64,000 nucleotides of DNA, taken from Phymatolithon calcareum (lineage: Eukaryota > Rhodophyta > Florideophyceae > Hapalidiales). Of this stretch, positions 52,379-62,371 are shown one piece after another. Position numbers and translations under genes: made by a program. Within the stretch, counting starts at the first letter, position 1. The number at the start of each line of letters is the position of its first letter. Location: NCBI GenBank assembly GCA_977006965.1, contig OZ345385.1, forward strand, positions 248,001 to 312,000, in the 5' to 3' direction. The notes under the pieces are model-generated. The model did not search any database and was not told the origin of the DNA. It worked only from the letters and a program-made list of their open reading frames with translations.

Positions 52379-55300
52379 CTATTCCATGTCGTCGTAGAAG
52401 ACGATAGTGAAGAAGAGTAGCTTGTCTAGAGCTTTTTCAGTGATATTAATCTCCTCTTTGGTCAGTTGATATCTTCCGAGGTATTCTTCCAGGTTGTTCA
52501 TGAGTATTGGTACAGTATCACCGAACTTGTCTGTGAGAAGTGATGAGCTCATTGGGGGGAACCGACCGAATGCCCACTTTACCGCTAATTGGCGGTGCCG
52601 TGTTTTCGGGAGTCTGATAATCGCCGGGGTGGACCCGGGCAGATCGTAGGGAATTTTTCTCTTTCTTTTGGACTCCGAGACGTCTCCTTCGTCTTTGAAG
52701 AGCAGGGTCCTCAGCGATTTTGATGAAACTCCCTGTTTGAGGAAACTCAGTGCCGTCTCGAATAGGTCGTACTGTAGCATTGCCGATATGTCTCGACTAA
52801 CCAATTGTAGTTCCTCCACATCTCTTTCCTCGATTGGGACGTCCAGAAGGCTCCTTTTATTTGATCTGGCTCGTTCCAGCATTCTGAGTGCTAGCACGAG
52901 TCTCCTGTTTTCGGCGCTGTGAATTCGGCAAAGAAGGCGAAGTCTGACGTAGCGGTTTTTCGATATTGGACCGAATACTTGTGCGAAAAATGTCTTCTCC
53001 ACTTCTGCGATTGCTGTCTGGACTCTCGGCGTCCATGGCGCCAGGTGCATTGCATACTCCCATCTTGGTTGTATCAACGCCTTGTATGTCTTCACTGCTT
53101 TCAAGGGGCTGAGTGCCCGCAACGAGACACCCAGGGACCTCAGTTGATATACCGCGATCTTGGCGTGTCGGATGCGCTCAAGCATTTTTGTGTCTGTAAC
53201 TCCCTCATTACTGAGTGAGATGCCAAGGTATGAGACTTCTTTGACCTTTGCCAGCGTTTTCCCTCCAAGCTTGAAAATGGGTGGTCTTGTGTCTTCTGAG
53301 AGAAGTACTTCGCTCTTCCCAGCTTTCGTGTTCCAAACCATCTGCCTATCTCTTGCCCATTTCGATGCTATATTTAACAGTCTCTGTAGTCCCGCTGGTG
53401 TCTTTGCCGACAGGAGAACGTCATCCGCGAAGAGGACTGCGGCTACATCTGCGACTTCTCGTGGCACTTGGCTTATTCTTTCCGCGAATTCGTCCATGAA
53501 AAGGTTGTACAAACTTGGACTCAGCGGAGACCGCTGAGGTACTCCTCTGTCAATTAGGAACCACTTCTGCTGCGGGTCACCAACCGTGGATATCCAAGAA
53601 GGCATCAAGAATGGTTCGAGCATCGCGCATAGCTCTTGCGGTAGAAGTCTTCTCATTCGCTCTTGCAGGTGTTGTCTAGGCACTGTGTCGTACGCTGCCT
53701 TCAGGTCCAATACTGCGATGCATCGCTGCCCTCGTTTTTGCAGTTCCAGTGCCCTCAAGATTGCGAGCTCCGTACTCTTCCCTTTTTGAAATCCCAGCTG
53801 GATGTTGTGGTTCTTGTATCTTTGACGGAGCATAATATCAATTGCGGACTCAACAACCTTTCGGACCTGACTCAGTAGGGATATGGGTCGGAAATTTTTT
53901 GGATCGTCATGGTCTCCTTTCTTATGCAGCGGGACCAAGAGAGCTTTCATCCACGATGTTGGAAGTGTTCCGCATCTGCCGCAGGCTGTCCATAGCTCAT
54001 AGACTAGGTCTGTACATTCCTCCAGGTCCACTTTCAACATTTCGGTCTTCACTCCGTCTAGGCCCGGGGCCTTTCTGGTTGGAGCTTTCAGGATTGCTAG
54101 TTTGATAAGATGCCGCATTTGTGGAGGACAGTCAAAGTGCGAAGGCCTTGGTCGCCATCCCCCGACATCTCGGCATGTCTGGGACACGTGGGCCGTGAAC
54201 AGCTTTTTATGCAATGGACGTCCGTTCATCTTGTTCCTAGACGTTCTTCGTGTTCTCATCTTCTGCATTCGGGAGATTTGTTCAATTGCCTTGGACCCAT
54301 CCTTTTCTTCAAGATCATCTATGTATTCTTGATACTTCTGCCGCTTCCTTCTGTTCACCAGCTTGCGAATATGTTTACGACATTCCTCATATAGCTTCCA
54401 TGCCTCCTCTGTATCCTGCTCTTGAGCTTTCTTGTGCAGTTTCTTGCAACGTTTGCACATCGTTTCAAGATCTAAGTTCCAGAACGGTTTGTAGCGTGAT
54501 GGGGTAGTTCTTTTCTCCCTCCAAGGCTCGCACAGCGTATCCTCTATTTTTTCGTAAAGCCGATCTAGTTCCTGTCGAGTATTGCACCGTTTCAGATGAT
54601 CGAGGATTCCTGGAATGGCCGTCCCGTATAGTTCCTGAACTTTTTCTTGTTTCTCTTCATGTCTCCATTTTTTAACCGATATTCGTGGTTTTTGAGCTCT
54701 TGTATGGTTTTCGCGAGTCAGAAAACTTGTCACTGGTCTGAACTGCATATTACCTGTCCAGACGTCTGTTGGTGAGCAGACTGTTGCTGTCTCAATTCCT
54801 TTTGATACGAAAAAGTCGATGTTGCTCTTGAAACGCTTGGTTCGGAAGCTGAAACCTGTCCAAGTTCGGATATCCCAGTTCTTTGCTGTTGCCCAACGGA
54901 AGAGCTGGTTGCCTCTTCTATTTGAGCGGAGATCCCACCTTAGGTGTCGAGCGTTCCAGTCGCCGCACACAATTGCCTTTCCTCGTGCGTACGCATTGAC
55001 CATGATCAGACATTTCTCGGTTTCCGTTCTGGTTGCTGCCGGGGATATATAGACAGCTCCCACTTTTATCTCCCCCACTTGGGCGATAATCAGTTGAAAA
55101 TTTTTCTCTGCGTGTTTAAAGATCAGACGGCTCCCACAGTGCTTTCGAAAGAATAGCGAGACCCCTCCAGAATTTCGCCCAGTCTGTGGAGGCGGGCGCA
55201 TTGCGTTCATAGAGAAGAAATCAGATCGAATTTTCCCTTCTGGTCTCAAGTGTGTCTCGGTTATTGCAGCCATGTCTATTCCGTGGTTTTTCATCATTTT

Positions 55301-55426
55301 TTCTATGTATGCTGGGGTCTCCGGAGATCCTCCAACATTGAAGGATGCCAAACGCCACTTTTTCTTAAATAGCATTTTCCGAGGTTTCCCCTTGATGTGC
55401 CCCAAGAGTGTCTGGTGTCTTCTCAT
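52379..55426 (-). CDS. LINE-A ORF2: endonuclease and reverse transcriptase
   Basis: Open frame, 1015 aa from the first ATG (55426). The frame is open upstream without ATG. Target-primed reverse transcription enzyme. EEP endonuclease about residues 27-235: LASFNVGG, ITETHL (Glu), GGVSLFFR, VGAVYISPA, CGDWNARH, SNIDFFV. The last motif, SDHxPV in the family, reads MQFRPV. RT about 450-740: KAPGLDG, NFRPISLL, motif A LDLKAAYD, motif B RGVPQRSPLSP with Arg632 where Gly is near-invariant, motif C FADDVLL (666-669), YLGISLS. Then a thumb (ALIQPRWEYAMHLAPW) and a C-terminal domain (925-1015: KRKIPYDLPGSTPAIIRLPK, VKWAFGRFPPMSSSLL). No RNase H and no CCHC knuckle. The substitutions suggest that this copy may be catalytically weak despite the open frame. 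Confidence 0.93.
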   Translation of the reverse strand: MRRHQTLLGHIKGKPRKMLFKKKWRLASFNVGGSPETPAYIEKMMKNHGIDMAAITETHLRPEGKIRSDFFSMNAMRPPPQTGRNSGGVSLFFRKHCGSRLIFKHAEKNFQLIIAQVGEIKVGAVYISPAATRTETEKCLIMVNAYARGKAIVCGDWNARHLRWDLRSNRRGNQLFRWATAKNWDIRTWTGFSFRTKRFKSNIDFFVSKGIETATVCSPTDVWTGNMQFRPVTSFLTRENHTRAQKPRISVKKWRHEEKQEKVQELYGTAIPGILDHLKRCNTRQELDRLYEKIEDTLCEPWREKRTTPSRYKPFWNLDLETMCKRCKKLHKKAQEQDTEEAWKLYEECRKHIRKLVNRRKRQKYQEYIDDLEEKDGSKAIEQISRMQKMRTRRTSRNKMNGRPLHKKLFTAHVSQTCRDVGGWRPRPSHFDCPPQMRHLIKLAILKAPTRKAPGLDGVKTEMLKVDLEECTDLVYELWTACGRCGTLPTSWMKALLVPLHKKGDHDDPKNFRPISLLSQVRKVVESAIDIMLRQRYKNHNIQLGFQKGKSTELAILRALELQKRGQRCIAVLDLKAAYDTVPRQHLQERMRRLLPQELCAMLEPFLMPSWISTVGDPQQKWFLIDRGVPQRSPLSPSLYNLFMDEFAERISQVPREVADVAAVLFADDVLLSAKTPAGLQRLLNIASKWARDRQMVWNTKAGKSEVLLSEDTRPPIFKLGGKTLAKVKEVSYLGISLSNEGVTDTKMLERIRHAKIAVYQLRSLGVSLRALSPLKAVKTYKALIQPRWEYAMHLAPWTPRVQTAIAEVEKTFFAQVFGPISKNRYVRLRLLCRIHSAENRRLVLALRMLERARSNKRSLLDVPIEERDVEELQLVSRDISAMLQYDLFETALSFLKQGVSSKSLRTLLFKDEGDVSESKRKRKIPYDLPGSTPAIIRLPKTRHRQLAVKWAFGRFPPMSSSLLTDKFGDTVPILMNNLEEYLGRYQLTKEEINITEKALDKLLFFTIVFYDDME

Positions 55427-55775
55427 TTGTAGTTCCAGGCTCAGTGCTAGATTCTTTCTCTGCCTCTTCAACGTCAGAATGGACTATTTCTGATGCAGTA
55501 GCTGCTGCTTTTCCTGGATTTTCTCCTGTGTCTGGGAGCTGCAGCTCTTCCGTTCCCCCGTCTATGTTTTCGGTTTGGAGTCTTGCGCTTTCTCGTCCAC
55601 CAAGGCGGAGTTCTGGTGCCACCAGGTTACGTCTCTCCGCTGTCACGGCGCTTTCGACACACAGGTCGAAGAATCTTCTGTTTGCAGCTTTCGCCATGCC
55701 TTGGTACCATTCTCGGGCAACAATATTGTCTGCCTTCGCTGCGCAATAGCGCGCTCGTCCCCTTAACTTTTCCAT
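55365..55775 (-). CDS. LINE-A ORF1, 136 aa, unrecognised
   Basis: ATG at 55775, 32 bp inside the element 5-prime end, to TAA at 55365. It overlaps ORF2 by 62 bp in another frame. The sequence starts MEKLRGRARYCAAKADNIVA, with an amphipathic helix, then an acidic Glu/Ser/Thr-rich tail (GENPGKAAATASEIVHSDVE). No zinc knuckle, RRM or clear coiled coil. ORF1 proteins of LINEs usually bind RNA; that role here is only inferred from position. The overlap suggests ORF2 translation by reinitiation or frameshift. Confidence 0.6.
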   Translation of the reverse strand: MEKLRGRARYCAAKADNIVAREWYQGMAKAANRRFFDLCVESAVTAERRNLVAPELRLGGRESARLQTENIDGGTEELQLPDTGENPGKAAATASEIVHSDVEEAEKESSTEPGTTNEKTPDTLGAHQGETSENAI

Positions 55776-55819
55776 GTTTCTTTTCTGAACATCAAGAGCG
55801 TTTGATAAGCCTAAACACT

Positions 55820-56826
55820 GACACAATGGGGGTGCAGTCTCCAATCAATTGATTATGCTTTTACTGTCTATTTCGTCTAGCAGGCTACAGTTTTACAATG
55901 ACTTAGACGTTTAAAAGTAGTGGTGAATATCATGCAGTGCGTTAGGGCATTTCATCTAGGTACAAATCCGCTACTCAGAACATTGGCCATCAGCTAAGTT
56001 ACGCATCGCAGCTAAGTTACGCGTCGGTTTTTCGAGATTCCCTTTCTCTCGGCACTTGCTGTCCCTCTCTAAGTTTTATGCTCTCCTCGGCGAGCCCCAA
56101 AGGTCATATCCAACGACATTTTCCGAGCAGCAATTTGACGCATATATACTCCATGATGCAGAAAAGACTTTTGCGTCTACAGAAAAGATTTTTGAGAACA
56201 ATGGAAAAACGACGAAGAAAGAGGCTCTAGGAAATCAACTGCTCGACAACGCAATTACAAATACTATTGGGGCCTTAGCCTGAAACGAAACGTCACACGT
56301 GGCTATATGGGCAATGGTTCATAGGAAGATTCCGCGCGTAATCCGTACCTTTTGGGTTCGAAGAAGAGCTTGACCAACCACAATGATGAGAAACGATATG
56401 TTCGAGCCAATGGGGACCAGTGAAAAGCGAACGAAAGTCACCATGGCGATTAATATAGTCCTGCAATAAAATTGGAATCAAGGTGCCATTTAACCCTTTG
56501 GTGGGTAGCTAGGCTCCTTTAGAATAAGCTTAAGTACTTCTACAATAAGTTCTCATGGGTGCAGAATATGTCCGTCCAATTGGCTAACTTTCCGGATTGG
56601 TTACATGAAAGGGTGTGCACCGTCCTCCTCGTGCATGGCCATACTTGTATGCAAAGCCGTACTGATGTTATGAAAACGTGCCGTCGCAGTTCCAAAAATT
56701 TTCAGTATTAGCTTTCTGTCAAGCAGGGAAATATCTTCACGGTTTTCATTCTTAAACAAATACGGTTCGTATTCCTGTGGAATCTACGGTGTATACAAGA
56801 GCTGTACACAAACATTTCCAAATGCA
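55820..56826. other. No supported gene
   Basis: A short plus-strand frame (56056-56283, KFYALLGEPQRSYPTTFSEQ) is protein-like but unrecognised. A small direct repeat, cagctaagttacgc, lies at about 55992 and 56011. The rest is AT-rich. Confidence 0.3.
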
Positions 56827-57446
56827 TTAGCAATAACGATTAGTGGAAGGGTGAGGAAGGTTGAGCAAATGTCTCAGATGGCAAAATGCCTTAATTAAAA
56901 CTCTATGCGTCGTCTTAAAGGGTTCCACCGTGTTTGTGAGCTTTAAGAGGGCCTGCGCAATGCCGCTTTCGTTTTACTCAGTTTCTGCCTTTGGATCTCA
57001 CGGATCATACATCTCATCACTTTCTATGTCTGCTACAGCTCTTAAGTCAAAAGCTGTGCCCGTGGGTCTATATGCAAAAGTGATACGAAAGCATTCAATG
57101 AATTTTTGGCTGCCATGGATCACCAACAAGGAAACTTTCAGGTATTTTCGGTGCAACGCATCCATTACTCCTACGTTGAGAGCGTCTGCGAAGCTTGCAA
57201 TTGCGTCGATTGCGTCATTTTCGAACCACAGAAACTTGATGCAAGCGCTCTTACGGATAGTGAAGCACTGCAAGGACATGCAGAAGAAGGAGGCATGTTA
57301 CAGATACACTGAAGGCCAATAATGGTAGAGAAAGGGTTTGAAGAACTTAGGGTGCGATCGAATATTTTTCGACCATACGCAAATGTATAGAACGATATAA
57401 GCATAATGTTCTTTACTTTGAAAACAGACCGAGATTGATCAGCCAT
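56827..57446 (-). pseudogene. HORMA-domain protein (Hop1/HORMAD-like) pseudogene
   Basis: From ATG (57446) the minus strand reads MADQSRSVFKVKNIMLISFY then AYGRKIFDRTL, like the HORMA N-terminal helix and strand. After a frame change or intron near 57290 it gives DALNVGVMDALHRKYLKVSL, IECFRITFAYRPTG and AFDLRAVADIESDEMYD, which fits the G-x-x-DAL-x-KYL core and the E-x-F-x-h-x-FxY strand. Past TGA (56998) and TAA (56974) it continues IAQALLKLTNTVEPF, like the LxxLxxTLxPLP helix. HORMA proteins of this type organise meiotic chromosome axes. Stops indicate a dead copy unless the intron model changes. No closure-motif tail is seen. Confidence 0.58.
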
Positions 57447-58077
57447 TTGCACTGGACACGGCGGGGGGCTTATTCTCTTCGTTGAAACCCGAAGTACGAT
57501 GGGCTAAAATTTGGTTGTTTGGTCTCGTCTCGCCGTACATTTCAGTGAGAGTAGTATAGAGCTTGAATCGATACTGTACATAGAGAGCAAATAATTGACG
57601 GTTTCTGTCACACGAAGTACAGAATTCTCTCAATTTAGAGTAAAAATCACTCTTGAAATTGTAAGGGAGATGTTTTTCACGCGACGTACTCTACACGGCT
57701 TGCATTAATCATCTCGAATTGCATCGTTCGCACAAATAGCAGCACACACGCTTTCGCTTCAGAGCTGTTTGCGTTTCCCGTTTCTTATGATTGTCCAGAG
57801 GAAAATCTTGAGAATTCTGTGCGAATTCTGCTCATCAGCACATCCTCTGGACTGGACCAGTGGGCCCATGGCCCTGCCCAAGTGGGACAACTATGTTGTA
57901 ATCTTTGATGTCCATTGCCCAAACGACGAACCTAACACCAAAGAAGAGGCGTCTGTGCTTCCGTTTGCTGCGTCGGGACTCCTTTTTTCATTGATCTCTG
58001 AAAATGAATTGTTGGCCAACGTTGTGGACTGAAGGGCAAGTAGGAAAAAATAATGAAACTGCATTTAATGTAGCTAA
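57447..58077 (+). other. Intergenic with one short coding-like frame
   Basis: 57769-58032 (plus) contains LDWTSGPMALPKWDNYVVIF followed by DVHCPNDEPNTKEEA, plausible protein but unrecognised. It may belong with the coding-like sequence that follows. Confidence 0.28.
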
Positions 58078-58690
58078 CCTGGCCAAACGGCACTCGCTCT
58101 ACAGCAAGCGAGCGAGCCTGTGGACGAGGCTGTGAGCGCTGCCATCATCCACGGCCCCATCTTGTAAGTGAGTGTGAGTTATGGCGGCAACGTGCGCAAC
58201 GGTGGCGAGGTGCGCATCGTGGACGGGAAGCTATGGATGACAGTATCCCCTGGAAGGGTGTTGATGTTTCATACGTGAGAGATGAGCATCATGTACAAGC
58301 GCGGTGAACGCGTAATCGTCGTGCACCTTACCGGACGCCAGCCGCTTCACATTGGTCTCGGCACCGCGGCCGTGTGCTTCTTCTCCTATCCCTTGTTTTC
58401 AGACTCGTCATGTGGCATTTGTCGAGGAAGGAGAGCAGTCGTCTGTAGAATATTGTGATTACGGTCACTAACAATGAACCCCCGCATGCGTTTGACGAAC
58501 ATGGCGTGTCGGCAGATTTTGTACATCGGATGTTGAACGGGCGCACTCGCCCAGAAAAATACATTTCTAACGCGGCCGTGGACCTCGGCACACCTGTCGC
58601 TGCTAACGCGGAGGCGCGAGAAGTTTTTATCGCTCTGCGTGGCAAATGTGCGCGTTTTCTGCCAGTGAGAATTGACTGCAACAAGCGACC
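58078..58690 (+). pseudogene. Unrecognised coding sequence P3, broken
   Basis: GC-rich plus-strand text: ALALQQASEPVDEAVSAAII up to a TAA that overlaps a donor-like GTAAGT (58164), YGGNVRNGGEVRIVDGKLW, a TGA, RGERVIVVHLTGRQPLHIGL, and after a shift EPPHAFDEHGVSADFVHRML then LGTPVAANAEAREVFIALRG. No family recognised. Introns could remove some of the stops. Confidence 0.38.
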
Positions 58691-59039
58691 TGGCCCAGGA
58701 ATATGCCATGTAAGTCAGAGAGACTGCTCCAAATTCCAGATCTCCTTCTCATGCATTCTCGACCATAAATGCTCCATGATTTCGCGTTTGCGACAGTGAC
58801 AGCTCTGATTGACGCACGCAAGTGTTGACTCGTACGCGAAACGATTGCACGCTCGAATGTGAGTGTATTGGAGAACTACGCCTCATAAGATCAGAATAGC
58901 GCAACTTAGAGAGCACTTCGCACTGCGATTTCTTACAGAGAAGGACGAAATCGAAAAAATAGAAACATCGCAGAAAAATACGCACACATCAGCATGGCAA
59001 GAGGGATATCCGATATTTACCCACGCTAGATCTCCTATC
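58691..59039. other. No supported gene
   Basis: Short overlapping frames on both strands without recognised motifs. Confidence 0.3.
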
Positions 59040-60125
59040 AACAGTCTCATTTGCCTGATCCAGACGGCCCAACATCGACGAGAAATCTTGGTCTTTAAAA
59101 TGCTGAGAGGGATCAAGGCGAAAGAATGTAAGTATTCAAATGAAGCGCCTGAAAGCAGAAACGACCATGAATGACAGAACACAAGGAAAGATATCTCTGC
59201 GATGTAGACCAGAGAGCCGTTTGGTGAAGCTGTCAAGCATATCCAAAAAATCCAGTCTTCGCAAACACTTCGATCTAAGTTTCTGGTAATGAAGGAGACG
59301 GCCTCACATCGAAGCTGAAAAGGAAGATTCCATACGACAAGAGAAGAGAATCGCCAGCAGTCCTCAAGTTCCTCAAGGTGAATCACGGGCAACTCGCGCT
59401 GCAGAATGCCTGTGGTAGATTACCGCAGGTGTCAACAACAAGCATGAATGAAAAATTGGACACTAGATCCAGAGAGAAATGGAGACCCTTGATCACACGC
59501 TAGCAGGCTACAACTTCGAAACTGAAAAAAAACTGGAAACAGAAATGGCGCTAGATGAGCTCTTACTATTTAGCAAGACACTCAGAGAACGCATGGAGAA
59601 TGAAGAAAGCTTGCATTGATTCGCAGAAGGCAAGGCTAAAAGAAGTCAAGTCAAAGCACCAACAACCCTGTAGAGGACTAATATAGAATTACCTTGAATC
59701 CTGAGTTTTTTCGTCCGCCTGCTGCGCGCGGCACATCCGTGAGATCTAGTTATATTCTTGTCTACCCTTCCTGGTTTGAATTCAAACTGACACCCAGCTG
59801 ATTGTTTCGGTTACGGAATGTTCTTGCTCATGCTTCCGATTCGGGTAGCTGAAGTTTTCCCGCGTTCTGGTATATACCCAAAACTCCCACTTTGTATCTC
59901 ACCGAAGTAGTATATAATCCTCTGCCTAGTTTGAAGTAAAAGAAAAGGCAGAGTCCTTTCACATTTCACCTTTCACCCTGACTCTCATCTCTCGACCTGT
60001 GCAACAGATAAACAGTCATTTTGGTGGGCGTTTCGTGAGCTGCGCAAATGTTGGTAGCATCAGAGGAAGCCTTGCTGATATCTTCGGAAGTCTGTTGGGC
60101 TTTTAAATCAACTTGAATTAACAAA
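59040..60125 (+). mobile_element. LINE-B fragment to 3-prime end
   Basis: Reads LICLIQTAQHRREILVFKML, then with several shifts the C-terminal domain and DELLLFSKTLRERMENEE, and a UTR with gtagcatcagaggaagcc ending at about 60122. Very like the copy at 35.57-36.43 kb, but with an extra stretch in the UTR (59.75-60.0 kb). Confidence 0.72.
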
Positions 60126-60249
60126 GTCTTGTGACCCCCGAACAGGAGAGCTTACAGTAACATCAAGAATGGATAGGAAAACGAAGATGGAAAAGGGAAA
60201 CTTGTAGACGATACTATCGAGAAAGAAAACTCTGTAATTCAGATTCGAT

Positions 60250-60590
60250 CCAGAAGACACCGACTCCTAGCAGTCAAGTGCTTGTTTGGTCGCTTCCCGC
60301 CGCGAAAACCAGAAACTTACATTGAACATGTCAACGACGTTGCGGAAGAGAATATGAAAACTCTACATCAAACTTTAACAAGTCAAGCGGTAGAAGGATC
60401 TTGGGAAGAAGAAGCAATAACAGCGACAGAGAATCTTCTTGCCAAGGGGATTCTTATGACAGAATAACTGATAGTGTAATGATATCCGGTTAGGATATGG
60501 GATCGCAGAGCGCTGAGAAGGTACGCACAGGACGCTGGTTTTATGTTGGTGAATGCCGGCGTTGAGGGCATCTAAAATAGAAACCAGGGA
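60250..60590 (+). mobile_element. LINE-C C-terminal fragment and tail
   Basis: Frame with QVKCLFGRFPPRKPETYIEH, NDVAEENMKTLHQTLTS and AITATENLLAKGILMTE to a stop at 60465, then a LINE-C-type tail (ggcgttgagggcatctaaa). Confidence 0.72.
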
Positions 60591-61012
60591 TTGACTCGGT
60601 AGGATTTAATGTTATGCGTCAGTTCCAGTCTTGCAATGAACATATCTCTTTCAATTTCAGTTCTATTGAAAGCTTTCTTGAATCTCAGAATATTTTGCTT
60701 ATCCTTCCAAAATTAAGAATTTGAATGAAAGAACAAGACGGCTTGAAAAAACTAAAGTTTTGGTGTCTATATTCGGCACTTCCATTTGAAGAAGCGGTAC
60801 ACCTCAGTGAGGCAAAGCGCAGAAATGCGCTGTGTAAGGCCTTGTTGCACTCTCAAGGTCGGCAAAGTAGTCGGCACTCGCTCTCGCCAATTGTGGCTTG
60901 CTTGAGATGCAATCCTTTACTCGTTGCAATGAGCCGTGCCTTATAAGCTATCGGATTCTCAACCTACTGGCTGGGGGTTGCATAGCACACCCCACGAATA
61001 CCGACACTATTC
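60591..61012. other. No supported gene
   Basis: One short frame (60725-60946) without recognised motifs. Confidence 0.3.
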
Positions 61013-61280
61013 TATCACTGTCAAGTCTAACGGCTACCTCGATACGCACGTGTGAGTCAGTGACCCAACTTGGCGATCTCTCGGGCCTCCCCTCCTGTGA
61101 TCTTCGGCCTATCACTGTCTGGCCTAATGGCTACCTCGATACACACGTGCGAGTCAGTGACCCAACTTGGCGATCTCTTGGTGCCTCCCATCCTGTGATT
61201 ATTTAGACTGTCAGGTTTATCCGCTATATCGAGCTGACACTTGCGGGTGGCCATCCAACGTGGTCGCTCTATCGGATCTG
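61013..61280 (+). repeat. Tandem repeat, 97-bp unit, about 2.7 copies
   Basis: Units start tatcactgtc at 61013 and 61110 and share gtgacccaacttggcgatct. A third, diverged copy starts at about 61207 (agactgtcag). Non-coding. Confidence 0.88.
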
Positions 61281-61606
61281 TCCTAAGTCTTGCGCTGTCA
61301 GTGTCTTTCTTAGCCTTCTTGTTTCGCCATCGATCGAGCCCGCATTGCAAGCCACAGTCTTGTACGACAACAAGAGACATACACTGCAGTTGCAGATTGC
61401 CAGTGAGACGGCACTGCCAGCAGAGTCTTCACAAGGCAAGCAAGCTATTTGCTTGTCGCCTTGACGAATTTGTGAGACGAATACTTGGTTGATTACTTCA
61501 TGCCCCGCCTCGCCAAACCACAAGGTCAGTGTGCTTTATGTAGAGAAACTGAGCATACGAAATAATACACTAACCTTGAACACCAAATGTGTTGCGAGGT
61601 TTTTTT

Positions 61607-62060
61607 TGCAACTGTTTAGTTGTTTATTTGAAAGCCCCCATTAGCACTCTTAAGACTGTACGGGAGCAGCTTTTCACAACTTGCTCATTCTAGTATAACG
61701 CTTGGTCCGTAATACAGGGACTCGACGTTCTCCATATTTGTCAATTATGGTGACATTGTAGAGTAGTATGGAGTCTAATGCCTTTTCCGTTCTTAACATT
61801 TCTTTGGAGTCCTGTTCATACTTTGCTAGGTTCATGCGTATGGTCTCCAGGTATCTCTCTGCTGCCGCTCCGAATGTATTCGATATTAGCGCCGTGCTCA
61901 CTTGAGGGAACCTGCCGCTTTTGTATAAAACAGGATTGTCTCGGAATATTAGTTTCATGCTTACGCAGGAAAAATGCCAATCTTCTTTCTTCTAATATGT
62001 TGCGAAGTGTTCGCACGAATACTGTCTGCATATCGAATGCCTTCTCGTAAACCTTGTTAG
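61607..62060 (-). mobile_element. LINE-F fragment to 3-prime end
   Basis: Minus strand: KSGRFPQVSTALISNTFGAA, ETIRMNLAKYEQDSKEML, RTEKALDSILLYNVTIIDK, with a stop at 61674-61676, then a UTR and T-run on plus (61601-61607). Carries the LINE C-terminal domain shared with LINE-A to E. Confidence 0.75.
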
Positions 62061-62302
62061 CTCACGATTATTATCTACCGTGGATAAATTGGCGTGCAAG
62101 CCACGAATTTGTAGTCCACGCAAGAACAGTAGAGCAAATTTAACTCTCCGTTTTTTTCAAATTGCGAAATTTGGACTGTAGATAAGAGCAGAATGAAATT
62201 GGCAAAACAGGGGTGATCGGCGTCTCTTGGAGAGAGCATTGCCACGGATATCAATTCCATCTGCCACGAGCAAAAAAATTTAGAGGAAACTAATAATTAG
62301 TT
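62061..62302. other. No recognisable feature
   Basis: Spacer before the inverted repeat. Confidence 0.3.
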
Positions 62303-62371
62303 CACAGGGAGAGTATTAGTGAATTCGGCAAACTCATCAAGTTTGCCGAATTCACTAATATACTCACTGTG
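62303..62371. repeat. Near-perfect inverted repeat (32-nt arms)
   Basis: Arms 62303-62334 and 62340-62371 with three mismatches and a 5-nt loop (catca). The inner arms (agtgaattcggcaaact) are perfect. Confidence 0.95.

Larger units (their letters stand above)
52161..55806 (-). mobile_element. Full-length LINE-A non-LTR retrotransposon
   Basis: A 3646-bp element with the perfect 13-bp TSD aagcctaaacact at 52148-52160 and 55807-55819. It has a poly(A) 3-prime end (T-run at 52161), a 3-prime UTR ending aataaattccaaattc, and two overlapping ORFs. There are no stops in ORF2, so the insertion is young. Truncated relatives are at 4.37 and 38.47 kb. It separates the kinase-like fragment from sequence to its right. 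Confidence 0.95.
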
